From the NCBI RefSeq assembly GCF_000381985.1, contig NZ_KB907340.1:186001-250000 (forward strand): a DNA stretch of 64,000 nt, read 5' to 3'. Under the pieces are notes generated by a model. It did no database searches, had not been told where the DNA came from, and worked only from the letters and a program-made list of their open reading frames with translations. Source of the stretch: Novispirillum itersonii subsp. itersonii ATCC 12639. GTDB taxonomy: Bacteria > Pseudomonadota > Alphaproteobacteria > Rhodospirillales > Rhodospirillaceae. Within the stretch, counting starts at the first letter, position 1; each line of letters starts with the position of its first letter. Below are positions 45,821-55,522 of the stretch, piece after piece. The position numbers and the translations under genes were made by a program.

Positions 45821-46816
45821 TCACCCATGCTCCTGCCGGAAAGGACGCGCGAGCAGGCCATCAATCACCTCTGGCAGGGCCTGCCCCCGGTTCAGCAGGG
45901 CATCCACCGCTGCACACAGCGGCATATCAATGCCCTGCCGGGAGGCCAGAGCCGTCACAGCCGCCGCAGTCGCGACCCCTTCCGTGACCGCTTTCCGCTC
46001 TGCCAGAATTTCGGCCAATGCCCGCCCCTGCCCCAAAGCGAAGCCGAGGGAAAAATTACGCGACTGCATCGATGTTGCGGTCAGCATCAGATCGCCCATG
46101 CCTGACAGGCCCATGAAGGTCTGCGGCTGCCCCCCCAGCGCCACCCCCAGCCGGGTGATTTCTGCCAGCCCCCGGGTCAACAGCGCCGCCCGGGCATTAT
46201 CGCCCAACCCAGCCCCTTCCAGAATTCCGCAGGCAATCGCCAAAACGTTCTTCACCGCCCCGCCGATCTCGGCCCCAAGCAAATCCGTCGAGTGATAGGG
46301 GCGGAATGTACGCGTCCCCAGAGCCCGCACCAACTGCTCGGGCAGTCCCATCACATCACTGGCGATGGTCACCGCCGTCGGCAGACCGCGGGCGACTTCT
46401 GCCGCAAAAGACGGGCCCGACAGGCAGGCCAGCGGTGTCCCGGCGGGCAGCTCCGCGCGGACCACGTCGGTCATCAGCGCCCCGGAACTCAGCTCAATCC
46501 CTTTCGAACAAAGGACTGCCGGGACACCGGGCACCCAGACCGCCGCCAAAGAACGGCAGGTGGCACGCAGAAACTGCGCCGGAACCACCAGCAGAACAGC
46601 ATCCGCCGCGCAGGCAGCCCTCAGGTCAGATGTGGCGGTCAACGCCGGGTCCAACGGACAATCAGGCAGATAGTCAGGATTCAGGTGATCACAGTTAATC
46701 CGGTCGGCGATATCGGCATCCCGCGCCCATAGGATGACATCCCGCCCGGCCCGCACCGCGGTCTGCGCCAGTGCCGTTCCCCAGGCCCCGGCCCCGATCA
46801 CCCCAATCCGCTGCAC
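45821..46816 (-). CDS. gpsA: Glycerol-3-phosphate dehydrogenase [NAD(P)+]
   Basis: GpsA makes sn-glycerol-3-phosphate from dihydroxyacetone phosphate for phospholipids. This 331-residue protein starts with GTG and carries the dinucleotide motif IGVIGAGAWGTALAQ, followed by LCSKGIELSSG, LSGPSFAAEVARGLPTAV and EIGGAVKNVLAIACGI with the catalytic lysine. The C-terminal end with AVTEGVATAAAVTALAS is typical. It lies 40 bases downstream of the ABC permease gene on the same strand and could belong to that operon. Confidence 0.97.
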   Translation of the reverse strand: MQRIGVIGAGAWGTALAQTAVRAGRDVILWARDADIADRINCDHLNPDYLPDCPLDPALTATSDLRAACAADAVLLVVPAQFLRATCRSLAAVWVPGVPAVLCSKGIELSSGALMTDVVRAELPAGTPLACLSGPSFAAEVARGLPTAVTIASDVMGLPEQLVRALGTRTFRPYHSTDLLGAEIGGAVKNVLAIACGILEGAGLGDNARAALLTRGLAEITRLGVALGGQPQTFMGLSGMGDLMLTATSMQSRNFSLGFALGQGRALAEILAERKAVTEGVATAAAVTALASRQGIDMPLCAAVDALLNRGQALPEVIDGLLARPFRQEHG

Positions 46817-46856
46817 CCTGCTTCTCCCAGTCGGTCAAAACCGGGCGCAGCATTCC

Positions 46857-47651
46857 TTATTCACCGTGATTGAGCAAGGCTCCACGACGGCGTGCCCCCC
46901 GGAAGGCCAGTAAAAAGCCACCACCGGCCAACGCCAGATAGAGAATATTCAGCCCAATGGCCGCCCACAGGTGCCCCCATACAAACACACCGTCAAACAG
47001 CACGGCCCGCATCCCTTCAAAGACATGCGCCGGCGGAAAGGCGAGAGCGAGGGGCTGCAGCCAACCCGGAAGCACTGAAATCGGGTAATAAATCCCCGAG
47101 ATGGGGGCAAACGCAAACACCACCACCCACGCCAGACTTTCTGCCCCCAGACCAAACCGCAAAATCAGGGCGCAGATGGCAATGCCGAGACTCCAGCCGG
47201 TCACCATCAGGCAGGTGAAAAACACCAGCAACGGCAGTCCCATTGAAAAAACATTATAGGAATAAAACGGAACCGCCAGAACCGCTGCCGGAATAATCCC
47301 GATCAGCGTCCGCATCAGACTCATTGTCATCAGGGCAATCAGATATTCCGTCGGGCGCAGCGGGCTGACAAACAGATGCCCCAGATTGCGGGCCCACATC
47401 TCTTCCAGAAACGAGACGGAAACCCCAAGGTTAGCGCGGAACAGCACATCCCACAGCAGCATCGCCGCCAGCAGCGCCCCGGCAGACTGCGCCAGCCAGG
47501 ACGAGTGCATGGTAAAAAAGGAAGAAATAAAGCCCCAGAGAATCATCTGCATCGTTGGCCAGTAGGCCATTTCCAGCAGGCGGACCGGGCCGGATTTAAG
47601 GGTGTAAAGATGACGCAGACAGACCGCCCCCACCCGCCGCAGACTGATCAT
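46857..47651 (-). CDS. ABC-2 type transporter permease
   Basis: This 264-residue membrane protein has about six hydrophobic segments and the ABC-2 block VFAFAPISGIYYPISVLPGW near the C-terminus, as in NodJ-type exporters. Its ATG overlaps the ATPase stop (ATGA), so the pair is translated together and forms an exporter. Typical substrates of this class are polysaccharides, lipids or drugs; none can be assigned. The neighbouring GGDEF/EAL-like pair upstream on the same strand is unusual. Confidence 0.88.
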   Translation of the reverse strand: MISLRRVGAVCLRHLYTLKSGPVRLLEMAYWPTMQMILWGFISSFFTMHSSWLAQSAGALLAAMLLWDVLFRANLGVSVSFLEEMWARNLGHLFVSPLRPTEYLIALMTMSLMRTLIGIIPAAVLAVPFYSYNVFSMGLPLLVFFTCLMVTGWSLGIAICALILRFGLGAESLAWVVVFAFAPISGIYYPISVLPGWLQPLALAFPPAHVFEGMRAVLFDGVFVWGHLWAAIGLNILYLALAGGGFLLAFRGARRRGALLNHGE

Positions 47652-48412
47652 GCCGGTTCCTCCACGGCACTGCGCCGGTTGCGGGCGATATCGAGAAACA
47701 CATCCTCTAACGACTCCCGGCCATACCGGGTCAGAAGATCCGCCGGAGCCCCCCGGTCATGAATCACGCCGCCCCGCATCATCAGGACGGAATCACACAG
47801 CCGTTCCACCTCCGCCATATTGTGCGAGGCCAGAAAAATAGTGGCACCGCTGCGGGCCCGGTACTGCTCCAGATAGGTTCTGATCCAGTCTCCGGTGTCG
47901 GGGTCAAGGCTGGCCGTCGGCTCATCCAGAATCAGCAGCGCCGGATCATTCAGCAGGGCTTTCGCCAGTGCCACCCGTGTTTTCTGCCCGGCAGACAGCC
48001 GTCCGGTCGGCCGCTCCAGCACTGCCGTGATCTCAAGATCCTCCGCCAGCCGGGCAATCCGGTCCCGGACATGGGACAAAGAATAAAGATGGGCGTAGAT
48101 GGTCAGATTCTGCCGGACCGTCAGGCGCCCCGGCAAATCAACGTATGGGCTGGAAAAGTTCATCCGCGGCAAAACGGCCTGCCGGTCAGTCCGCATATCA
48201 TGCCCGAAGATGCGGACACTGCCTGACGTTGGCTCCAGAACCCCCAGCAACATCGACAGCGTGGTGGTCTTTCCCGCGCCGTTCCCCCCCAGCAAGGCTG
48301 TGGTTGATCCGGCAGCGACCGTGAACGTCAGCCCGTCAACCGCTGCCACCGCCCCGTACCGTTTGACGAGAGTCTCAACCACAATTGCCGGAGCAGAATC
48401 TGGCGTCGTCAT
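47648..48412 (-). CDS. ABC-2 type transporter ATPase
   Basis: The ATPase of the exporter is 254 residues from the ATG at 48412, which overlaps by one base the stop of the preceding GGDEF/EAL-like gene. Walker A is GGNGAGKTTTL, the signature LSAGQKTRVALAKAL and Walker B ALLILDEPTASLDPD. The switch histidine is in IFLASHNMAEV. It resembles CcmA/NodI-type ATPases. The tight overlap with an unrelated signalling-like protein suggests they work together. Confidence 0.92.
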   Translation of the reverse strand: MTTPDSAPAIVVETLVKRYGAVAAVDGLTFTVAAGSTTALLGGNGAGKTTTLSMLLGVLEPTSGSVRIFGHDMRTDRQAVLPRMNFSSPYVDLPGRLTVRQNLTIYAHLYSLSHVRDRIARLAEDLEITAVLERPTGRLSAGQKTRVALAKALLNDPALLILDEPTASLDPDTGDWIRTYLEQYRARSGATIFLASHNMAEVERLCDSVLMMRGGVIHDRGAPADLLTRYGRESLEDVFLDIARNRRSAVEEPA

Positions 48413-49656
48413 CACATCACCAGATAAGTACGCATCATCTGATCCAGAATACGCCCCTGAAACAGTGAGAAACCAAGCTCCTGCCCGACAGCAATAGCCC
48501 GCTCATCATCACATCGGGTCAGAATAATCCGACCCTGAATACTGCGCTTGATGGCTTCCATCGTTTTGGCACCCGCCTTGCTGACCAAAATCATCGGCAG
48601 ATCGTCATTCCACTGCAGTTTCACCATATCAACACCCAGGCGGGTTGAATCGATGAAGGGCAGGGTCCGCCAGGTTAACCCGTCAATACACAGCCGGTAC
48701 CCCCGCTGGCGGGTAAAATCACGGGCAAAGAAAAAGGCCTGAAGGTCAGAGAAAATATCCTCTACCCGCAACTCAAGGACAACCGTTCCGTGACTTCCCG
48801 GAGCAATGCTGTCGTCAAATTTCAGGAAATCCTCAGACAGAATGGTTGCCACATTCAGATTTAAGGAAAACCCAGAAGACAGGGTTTTATCATCACGCCG
48901 GGTCAACATGGACAGTACGCGCCGGTCAAGCGTCTGTGTCATATGCTGAAACAGCCATGGATTCGATGCCAGTTCCACGTGGGGAATCAAGGCGGCCCGC
49001 AGGTCAGAGATCGAGACAAAAACCTCGGTGAAAACCGGATCCGGGGTACTTTTTCCCACCATCGCACAAACGGCCTGCCGACGGATCAGACTCGACAGAT
49101 CAGCCCGGATCAGGGCTGCTTCCACCCGGCTAAGAACGTCCGGCGTCAGCTCCGCCCCCTGCCGATGGACTTCCTTGATATCTCCGGTCGCCCGATGCCG
49201 ACGCCGGACCGGGGCTGAAACCCCCCGATGCTCGGAAATCATCTTGCGGACAGCCGCCAGAAGATCGTCGAAGTCCTTCTCAAACGCATACCATGTGGCA
49301 AACGGATCCGGCCCCTCCGCCGGGATCGGGGCTTCAATCAGCGGATCACCGGCAAACAGGAACCTGATCTTCACCAGAGCGGAACGGATATTATCGGCAC
49401 TGATGCTGTTGAAGGTAACGAACAGATCAAAATTCCGCAGCCAGTAAATCCGGACCCCTTCACGCTGCATCAGGCCCTGAAACTGAGACTCCACCGCCCG
49501 AAGGGCATGTTCCGGGCGGGCTTTCGGATCCAGCTTCGACAGATGGACCTGAACAGCCCCCCGCCCCTTGGTCTGGCTGGCTGACAGCTTAAGATCGGAC
49601 AGCAGGCGCTTTTCATGAGCAGCGCCCTGCGAGTGCTCGGGTTGACGCGGGGCCAT
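48412..49656 (-). CDS. Degenerate GGDEF/EAL-like protein, second of a tandem pair
   Basis: No exact family is recognised. The 414-residue protein has an N-terminal alpha/beta unit (about 30-110, with VQVHLSKL, then VRIYWLRNFDLFVTFN) that suggests a worn GGDEF domain. A C-terminal part (about 245-414) follows the EAL domain order: LNLNVATIL, VVLELRVEDIF, YRLCIDGLTW, VDMVKLQWN and LGFSLFQGRIL. The second aspartate of DDFG, the aspartate of KID and the glutamate of EGVE are absent, so cyclic-di-GMP hydrolysis is unlikely. It may bind the nucleotide or a partner protein. It is three bases after its paralogue and overlaps the ABC ATPase gene. Confidence 0.65.
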   Translation of the reverse strand: MAPRQPEHSQGAAHEKRLLSDLKLSASQTKGRGAVQVHLSKLDPKARPEHALRAVESQFQGLMQREGVRIYWLRNFDLFVTFNSISADNIRSALVKIRFLFAGDPLIEAPIPAEGPDPFATWYAFEKDFDDLLAAVRKMISEHRGVSAPVRRRHRATGDIKEVHRQGAELTPDVLSRVEAALIRADLSSLIRRQAVCAMVGKSTPDPVFTEVFVSISDLRAALIPHVELASNPWLFQHMTQTLDRRVLSMLTRRDDKTLSSGFSLNLNVATILSEDFLKFDDSIAPGSHGTVVLELRVEDIFSDLQAFFFARDFTRQRGYRLCIDGLTWRTLPFIDSTRLGVDMVKLQWNDDLPMILVSKAGAKTMEAIKRSIQGRIILTRCDDERAIAVGQELGFSLFQGRILDQMMRTYLVM

Positions 49657-49659
49657 CTG

Positions 49660-51036
49660 TTACTTGCCTCCTGTCCCGGCGGGGGTCACCGGTGCCCGGG
49701 CAGCACGGCCCCGGCGCGGCGGCGATGCAAATTCCTGCACCGCGTCAAGCGCCGCCGGATCCGGACACTGCTGCCGCGTGGCATTATCCACAGCCGCCCG
49801 CCAGCGCACGAAGTCCCGCAGGGAGACTCCGGCCAGCTTCGGCTGGGTATTAATACTGACCGTGCCCAGAATGGCATCGATAAACCGGCCCTGAAAGGTG
49901 TAGATCCCCTGCGTCAGGCCCCAGGTGATTGCCAGCTCTGTGTCACAGCGGGTCAGAATAACCCGGTCCCCGCCAAGGGCTTCGACGATATCGCCCAGAT
50001 CTCCGCCGGTATTGCGCTGTCCCGGCGTTGCCATATCAGAAACCCACTGCACTTTGACAAAATCAGGATCCAGCTGGCTCATATCCATGGTCCCCAGCAT
50101 GTCCGGCGTCAGGCTGTCGATCAGGATCGCATCCCCGTCAGCCCGCAGCTGATCGCGGACCTTCAGATAGGTTGGCAGATTGGTGAAGACATCAATCAGC
50201 TGCACCTCCAGCACCACCGGCTTGGGGCCAAGGATCTGCCGCAGGATCTGATATTCCCGGGTAAAAACCGTCTCAAGATTCAGGTTAAGGCTGATCCGGC
50301 GCTGCGCCTGTACCATTTCCGCCCGCGGCAGGCCGGTCAAAACCACCCGGTCAAGGCTGCGGGAAAAGTCCTGAAACAGCCAGCGGGAAGAAAACAGGTC
50401 AACGTCCGGTGCCACCGCTTTCCGCAGGTCAGCCATCGAGGTGTAGATTTCTTCAAACAGAATGACAGCCTTACGATCCATCACCCGGACGCAGGGCTGA
50501 CGGCGCAGATGATGGCGGATGTTGATCTTCCCCAGCCCTTCAATCAGGCCGCCGAGCCTGTCAGAAGTCAGCGTCTGCGTCTGCGCCGTCACCTTCATCT
50601 GATCCCGGCGTTTTTTCTCGGCATCGGCCAGAAGGCCACGGATCACCTGCCGCAGCTCTTCCAGATCAACCTCAAAGGCATACCAGGTGACGAAGGGGTC
50701 GAATCCGTCCTCATCATCGGGATCGGCCCAGGTCAGGGGGTCATTGCTGAACAACGACTTGATGCGGTGAATCATCCGGTCGATCTCATCTTCCGGCATA
50801 TCCCGACCGATGATCATCACATCGCCGTTGGACATAGAAAAAACCCGGACCCCGGCATCGGACTCCAGCGGGGCAAACAGGCGGGAGGCAATCCGCAGAT
50901 ACTGCGGCGGGCGATGCGCGGGCATCAGCTGGGACAGATGCAGATGCACTGCCGTCCGGCCAGACGGAGTTTTCGCGCCACGTTCAACCAGATCAATCAG
51001 TTCGCGCTCGGCGTGAGTGGGATCTCGGTACAACAC
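49660..51036 (-). CDS. Degenerate GGDEF/EAL-like protein, first of a tandem pair
   Basis: This paralogue of the next gene has 458 residues and begins with GTG. It shares the N-terminal pattern (VHLHLSQL, then VRVFSMSNGDVMII and FDPFVTWYAFE) and the EAL-like order: LNLNLETVF, VVLEVQLIDVF, ILIDSLTPDM, FVKVQWVSDM and IYTFQGRFID. Here the metal-binding residues of active EAL enzymes are also mostly missing (KVQ in place of KID, LTRCD in place of EGVE). A proline-, alanine- and arginine-rich tail of about 50 residues follows. It leads the operon with the second paralogue and an ABC-2 exporter, and is divergent from hldE. Confidence 0.65.
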   Translation of the reverse strand: MLYRDPTHAERELIDLVERGAKTPSGRTAVHLHLSQLMPAHRPPQYLRIASRLFAPLESDAGVRVFSMSNGDVMIIGRDMPEDEIDRMIHRIKSLFSNDPLTWADPDDEDGFDPFVTWYAFEVDLEELRQVIRGLLADAEKKRRDQMKVTAQTQTLTSDRLGGLIEGLGKINIRHHLRRQPCVRVMDRKAVILFEEIYTSMADLRKAVAPDVDLFSSRWLFQDFSRSLDRVVLTGLPRAEMVQAQRRISLNLNLETVFTREYQILRQILGPKPVVLEVQLIDVFTNLPTYLKVRDQLRADGDAILIDSLTPDMLGTMDMSQLDPDFVKVQWVSDMATPGQRNTGGDLGDIVEALGGDRVILTRCDTELAITWGLTQGIYTFQGRFIDAILGTVSINTQPKLAGVSLRDFVRWRAAVDNATRQQCPDPAALDAVQEFASPPRRGRAARAPVTPAGTGGK

Positions 51037-51301
51037 GATGGGACGCCTTTATGGTTTCCGGGGGCCGGAAGGTCATGCCATATGGCATTATGTGGATGCG
51101 GTCAGTCCCCCGACTGTAAAACGAACCCGCCCCCGGAAGCGAGGGAAAACAAACACCTCGAAGCCCTTGCGGCTGGATCGGACCGCCCGCTCTCAGCAGG
51201 GTTTTCCTTGATGGCGGAACAGTGGTAAGAACGGTGCGGCGCAGATGCCATCCGTTACCGGCCTGATCTGCCCCCTGCCTGCCGCACCATGGAACCCGCT
51301 G

Positions 51302-52777
51302 ATGTCCGAACGTCATTCCCGTCTGGCTGCCCACATCTCTTCCCTCGGCTCCGCCACCGTGCTGTGCATCGGTGATATCATGCTCGATCGTTTCGTCAGC
51401 GGAAGCGTTGACCGCATCTCGCCGGAGGCACCGATCCCCGTGCTGCGGATCCTGCGGGAAACCAGCATGCTCGGCGGGGCGGGCAATGTGGTGCGCAATC
51501 TGGTCGGCCTGAAAGCCCGTGCGCTGTTTCTGTCCACCGTCGGCGATGACACCGCCGGACGGGAAATCGCCGATATGCTGGGCGACCTGCCACTGGTGAC
51601 CCCGATGCTGGAAGTGGAGACCGGACGCCAGACCGGCATCAAGATCCGTTATCTCGCGGGCAGTCAGCAGTTGCTGCGGGCTGACCGGGAAACCGTGCAG
51701 ACCATCGCCGACGACCGCGCCGCCGCCCTGCTGGCCGGTATTGCCGCCCACATCAGCCAGTGTCAGGCCATGATCCTGTCTGATTACGGCAAAGGGGTCC
51801 TGACCAACGATGTGATCCGGTCCAGTATTGATCTGGCCCATGCGGCCGGTCTGCCGGTGGTGGTTGACCCCAAAGGGCGGGATTATTCCATCTACCGCGG
51901 CGCTACGGTGGTGACCCCGAACCGGAAAGAGCTGCAGGACGCCACCGGACTGCCGACCCAGACCGATTCCGATGTGATCGCTGCGGCCCGCCACCTGATT
52001 GATACCTGCGGCATCACCAACGTTCTCGCCACCCGCAGTCAGGATGGGATGACGCTGGTGCAGAGCGACGGCACCGTCACCCATCTGCCTGCCGAGGCGC
52101 GGGAAGTATTTGATGTCTCCGGGGCAGGGGACACTGTGGTCGCAACCCTCGCGGCCGCTCTGGCCTGCGGCGCCCCGCTGCCGGAAGCTGCGGAACTGTC
52201 GAATGTTGCCGCCGGAATCGTGGTTGGCAAGGTCGGGACCGCCGCCGTCGCCGCCCACGAAGTGGTGGAAACCCTGCACCATCAGGACCTGGAAAGCAGC
52301 GATGCCAAGATTCTGGAACGGGACCGCGCCGCCGAGCAGGTGGAACTGTGGCGCCGCCGCGGGCAAAGCGTCGGCTTCACCAACGGCTGCTTCGATCTGC
52401 TGCACCCCGGCCATCTGGCGCTGCTGCGGCAGGCCCGTGCAGCCTGTGACCGGCTGGTGGTCGGCCTGAACAGTGACGCTTCGGTCAAACGCCTGAAAGG
52501 GGAAACCCGCCCGGTCCAGACCGAAGCGGCCCGCGCCGCCGTTCTGGCGGCCCTGCAGATGGTCGATGCTGTTGTTCTGTTCGGGGAAGATACCCCGTAT
52601 GACCTGATCTGTGCCCTGCGCCCGGATGTTCTGGTCAAGGGGGCGGATTACACCGTGGAGACCGTGGTCGGTGCCGATGTGGTGATGGGCTATGGCGGGC
52701 GGGTTGTCCTCGCGCAACTGGAACCGGGACAATCCACCACCAACACCATCCGGCGGATGAATGGCGGGCAGGGATAA
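51302..52777 (+). CDS. hldE: Bifunctional heptose-7-phosphate kinase / heptose-1-phosphate adenylyltransferase
   Basis: HldE makes ADP-heptose for the lipopolysaccharide inner core. The ATG at 51302 gives 491 residues; an in-frame ATG 19 codons upstream adds sequence not typical of the family. The N-terminal ribokinase-like domain (about 15-320) has VLCIGDIMLDRFV, LGGAGNVVRNL and DVSGAGDTVVATLA. The C-terminal cytidylyltransferase-like domain (about 350-491) starts GFTNGCFDLLHPGHLALL. Both domains are intact. It implies a heptose-containing LPS core. Confidence 0.97.
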   Translation: MSERHSRLAAHISSLGSATVLCIGDIMLDRFVSGSVDRISPEAPIPVLRILRETSMLGGAGNVVRNLVGLKARALFLSTVGDDTAGREIADMLGDLPLVTPMLEVETGRQTGIKIRYLAGSQQLLRADRETVQTIADDRAAALLAGIAAHISQCQAMILSDYGKGVLTNDVIRSSIDLAHAAGLPVVVDPKGRDYSIYRGATVVTPNRKELQDATGLPTQTDSDVIAAARHLIDTCGITNVLATRSQDGMTLVQSDGTVTHLPAEAREVFDVSGAGDTVVATLAAALACGAPLPEAAELSNVAAGIVVGKVGTAAVAAHEVVETLHHQDLESSDAKILERDRAAEQVELWRRRGQSVGFTNGCFDLLHPGHLALLRQARAACDRLVVGLNSDASVKRLKGETRPVQTEAARAAVLAALQMVDAVVLFGEDTPYDLICALRPDVLVKGADYTVETVVGADVVMGYGGRVVLAQLEPGQSTTNTIRRMNGGQG

Positions 52778-52817
52778 CCCTGCCAGCCCACATCACACAC
52801 CGGATTCCCACACAAAA

Positions 52818-52863
52818 ACACAAAAAAGCCTGCCCGTTTTTTTTCGGGCAGGCTTTTTTGTGT
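52818..52863. terminator. Bidirectional terminator between hldE and infC
   Basis: A perfect 19-base-pair inverted repeat (ACACAAAAAAGCCTGCCCG and its complement) with an eight-T loop ends in T-runs on both strands, between two convergent genes. Confidence 0.95.
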
Positions 52864-52909
52864 CAGCCGGTGCGGCCTTACGCCGCACACAGCCCGATCA
52901 CCGGAGAGC

Positions 52910-53446
52910 TTACTTCGGTGCCAGAACCATAATCATCTGGCGGCCTTCCATCTTCGGAAGCTGCTCGACCTTCACCAGATCGACAGTCTCTTCCTTAACC
53001 CGGTTCAGGACGTCCATCCCCAGATTCTGGTGGGCCAGTTCACGGCCACGGAAGCGGAGGGTCACCTTCACCTTGTCGCCTTCTTCGATGAAACGCTTCA
53101 GAGCCCGCATTTTGACCTGATAATCGTTATCATCAATGTTGGGACGCAGCTTGATTTCCTTGACCTCGATGACCTTGGTCTTCTTCCGCTGCTCGGCCTT
53201 GCGCTTCTGGTTCTCGTACTTGAACTTGCCATAGTCGAGAATCTTGCACACCGGCGGCTCGGCATTGGGAGAGATCTCGACGAGGTCGAGACCTGCCGTA
53301 TCTGCCATTTCCTGAGCTTCGCGGATATGCACCACGCCCACCTGTTCCCCATCCTGATCAATCAGGCGGACCATCTGGGCAGTGATCATGTCGTTGACGC
53401 GCGGTCCATCCTTGGACGGCGGCGTCTGCATCGGCGGCCTAGCTAT
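52910..53446 (-). CDS. infC: Translation initiation factor IF-3, probable ATA start
   Basis: IF-3 keeps ribosomal subunits apart and checks start codons. The body is clear: [42 protein letters not shown] and [18 protein letters not shown]. An ATG lies at 53431, but there is no ribosome-binding site in front of it. Fifteen bases upstream, in frame, is an ATA at 53446-53444 with GGAG eight bases before it, which gives the family-like N-terminus [10 protein letters not shown]. infC is known for using rare start codons for autoregulation, so the ATA start (178 residues) is preferred. Confidence 0.93.
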   Translation of the reverse strand: MARPPMQTPPSKDGPRVNDMITAQMVRLIDQDGEQVGVVHIREAQEMADTAGLDLVEISPNAEPPVCKILDYGKFKYENQKRKAEQRKKTKVIEVKEIKLRPNIDDNDYQVKMRALKRFIEEGDKVKVTLRFRGRELAHQNLGMDVLNRVKEETVDLVKVEQLPKMEGRQMIMVLAPK

Positions 53447-53598
53447 GAAACCCTCTCCATAAATTCGGGTTGTGGTCAGGAGAGCGGATCCGGCGACAGT
53501 CGCCTTCCGGCGAGACTGTGACCAGATCTTAGTGCGTCACTCTCCCTCGGAAGATTGTCGTAGGGGCCCGCGCCCCCGGTTATTCAGGAAGCAGGAAG

Positions 53599-53624
53599 GG
53601 TGCCGGGGTCAGAGACCCGGCACC
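53599..53624 (-). terminator. Hairpin at the end of thrS
   Basis: GGTGCCGGG and CCCGGCACC (8-base loop) overlap the thrS stop codon. It lies between thrS and infC, where partial termination or RNA processing is plausible. Confidence 0.5.
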
Positions 53625-55522
53625 TTCGCTTCATCTGCAAGTTTAGCGACAGCGTCGGTCAGCGCAAGCACTTCTTGGGCATCACCCCCCAGACGGCGCA
53701 AAGCAACCTTGCCTTCCTCCGCCTCGCGCTTCCCGACAACCGCGATCACCGGCACTTTTTTGTGCGAATGCTCACGGATCTTGTAGTTAATTTTTTCATT
53801 CCGGGTATCGATCTCAACCCGCAGACCGGCTTTCCGCAGGGTAGCGGCAACGGCGTGGGCATAGTCATCACCGTCAGAGGTGATCGTGGTCACCACCACC
53901 TGCGTCGGCGCCAGCCACAGCGGGAACTTACCGGCATAGTTTTCAATCAGGATACCGATAAAGCGTTCAAATGACCCGAGAATTGCCCGGTGCAGCATCA
54001 CCGGACGGTGACGGTTGCCATCTTCACCGACATATTCGGCATCCAGACGTTCCGGCAGCACATAATCGACCTGCAGGGTACCACACTGCCAGTCACGGCC
54101 GATGGCATCCCGCAGAACGAATTCCAGCTTCGGGCCATAAAAGGCCCCTTCGCCCGGATTCGGCGAGGTTTCGATCCCGGCAGCCTCAGTGGCGCGCTTC
54201 AACGCCTCTTCCGCACGGTCCCACACATCATCAGAGCCCGCCCGGTTTTCCGGACGATCGGAGAACTTCACCTTAATCTCAGAGAACCCGAAATCGGAAT
54301 AAACGCTGCGCAACAGATCGCAGAACGCCTTCGTTTCGCTTTCAATCTGATCGTCGGTACAGAAGATGTGGGCGTCATCCTGCGTAAAGGCACGGACGCG
54401 CATCAGACCGTGCAGCGCCCCGGAGGCTTCATTCCGGTGGCAGGCCCCGAACTCGGCCATCCGCAGCGGCAGATCCCGGTAGGACTTGATGCCCTGCTTG
54501 AAGATCTGAATATGGCACGGACAGTTCATCGGCTTAACGGCCAGCGTCTTATCTTCCGAGCCGGTGACGAACATATTGTCGCGATAATTAGCCCAGTGGC
54601 CGGACAGTTCCCACAAATGGCTGTCCACCAGCTGCGGGGTGTTGACCTCCAGATAGCCCGCCGCTTCCAGCCGGTTGCGCATGTACGTCCGCAGGGTCCG
54701 GTACACCGCCCAGCCCTTAGGATGCCAGAAGACCGCACCCTGCGCCTCGACCTGGAAGTGGAACAGATCCATTTCCTTGCCAAGACGGCGATGGTCGCGC
54801 TTTTCGGCTTCTTCCAGCATGTGCAGGTAGTCGTCAAGCTGCTTCTGGTTGGCCCAGGCGGTGCCATAGATGCGCTGCAGAACCGCGTTCTTGGCATCGC
54901 CACGCCAATAGGCACCGGCCACCTTGGTCAGCTTGAAGGCTTTGCCTAGCTTATCGGTGGAAGGCAGGTGCGGGCCCCGGCACAGGTCTTTCCAGTCACC
55001 CTGACGGTATACCGTGATGGTCTCCGCCCCCGGCAGATCGCGGATAATCTCGGCCTTGTACTTTTCACCGATGCCTTCGAAATGAGCGATCGCATCGTTC
55101 CGGTCCCAGACCTCGCGGACAATCTCCAGCTTGCGGTCGACAATGTCGCGCATCCGGGCTTCGATCTTTTCGAGATCATCGGTGGAGAACGGCTCGTCGC
55201 GGGCGAAATCGTAATAGAAGCCGTTTTCAATCGCCGGACCGATGGTGACCTGCGTGCCCGGATACAGCTCCTGCACCGCCTGCGCCATGATGTGGGCGGC
55301 ATCGTGACGCAGCAGCTCCAGCGCGGCGTCGTCCTTGGCAGTGACGATCGACACTTTGGCGTCGCGGTCAATCACCCGGGTCAGATCCCACATATCGCCG
55401 TCAACAAACACCGCCAGCGCCGCCTTACCAAGGCTGGTGCTGATGTTTTTGGCAATCTCAAGACCGGAAACCGGACCTTCGAAGGAACGGACGCTGCCGT
55501 CGGGCAGGGTAATGGCAACCAT
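53609..55522 (-). CDS. thrS: Threonyl-tRNA synthetase
   Basis: This class II synthetase charges tRNA-Thr. The ATG at 55522 ([14 protein letters not shown]) gives 637 residues, the usual length. It has a TGS domain (about 1-60), the editing domain with [11 protein letters not shown] (about 70-230) and a catalytic core with zinc-binding [11 protein letters not shown] and [22 protein letters not shown]. The C-terminal anticodon-binding domain covers about 535-637. The thrS-infC order on one strand is common across bacteria. Confidence 0.98.
   Translation of the reverse strand: MVAITLPDGSVRSFEGPVSGLEIAKNISTSLGKAALAVFVDGDMWDLTRVIDRDAKVSIVTAKDDAALELLRHDAAHIMAQAVQELYPGTQVTIGPAIENGFYYDFARDEPFSTDDLEKIEARMRDIVDRKLEIVREVWDRNDAIAHFEGIGEKYKAEIIRDLPGAETITVYRQGDWKDLCRGPHLPSTDKLGKAFKLTKVAGAYWRGDAKNAVLQRIYGTAWANQKQLDDYLHMLEEAEKRDHRRLGKEMDLFHFQVEAQGAVFWHPKGWAVYRTLRTYMRNRLEAAGYLEVNTPQLVDSHLWELSGHWANYRDNMFVTGSEDKTLAVKPMNCPCHIQIFKQGIKSYRDLPLRMAEFGACHRNEASGALHGLMRVRAFTQDDAHIFCTDDQIESETKAFCDLLRSVYSDFGFSEIKVKFSDRPENRAGSDDVWDRAEEALKRATEAAGIETSPNPGEGAFYGPKLEFVLRDAIGRDWQCGTLQVDYVLPERLDAEYVGEDGNRHRPVMLHRAILGSFERFIGILIENYAGKFPLWLAPTQVVVTTITSDGDDYAHAVAATLRKAGLRVEIDTRNEKINYKIREHSHKKVPVIAVVGKREAEEGKVALRRLGGDAQEVLALTDAVAKLADEAKVPGL

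Noticed and set aside
49615-51228. 537-codon open frame on the plus strand opposite the first GGDEF/EAL-like gene
   Set aside because: The minus-strand frame has a paralogue next to it and conserved blocks; the plus-strand frame does not.
50993-52732. 579-codon open frame on the minus strand opposite hldE
   Set aside because: hldE is certain from both catalytic domains; the opposite frame is a GC-rich shadow.
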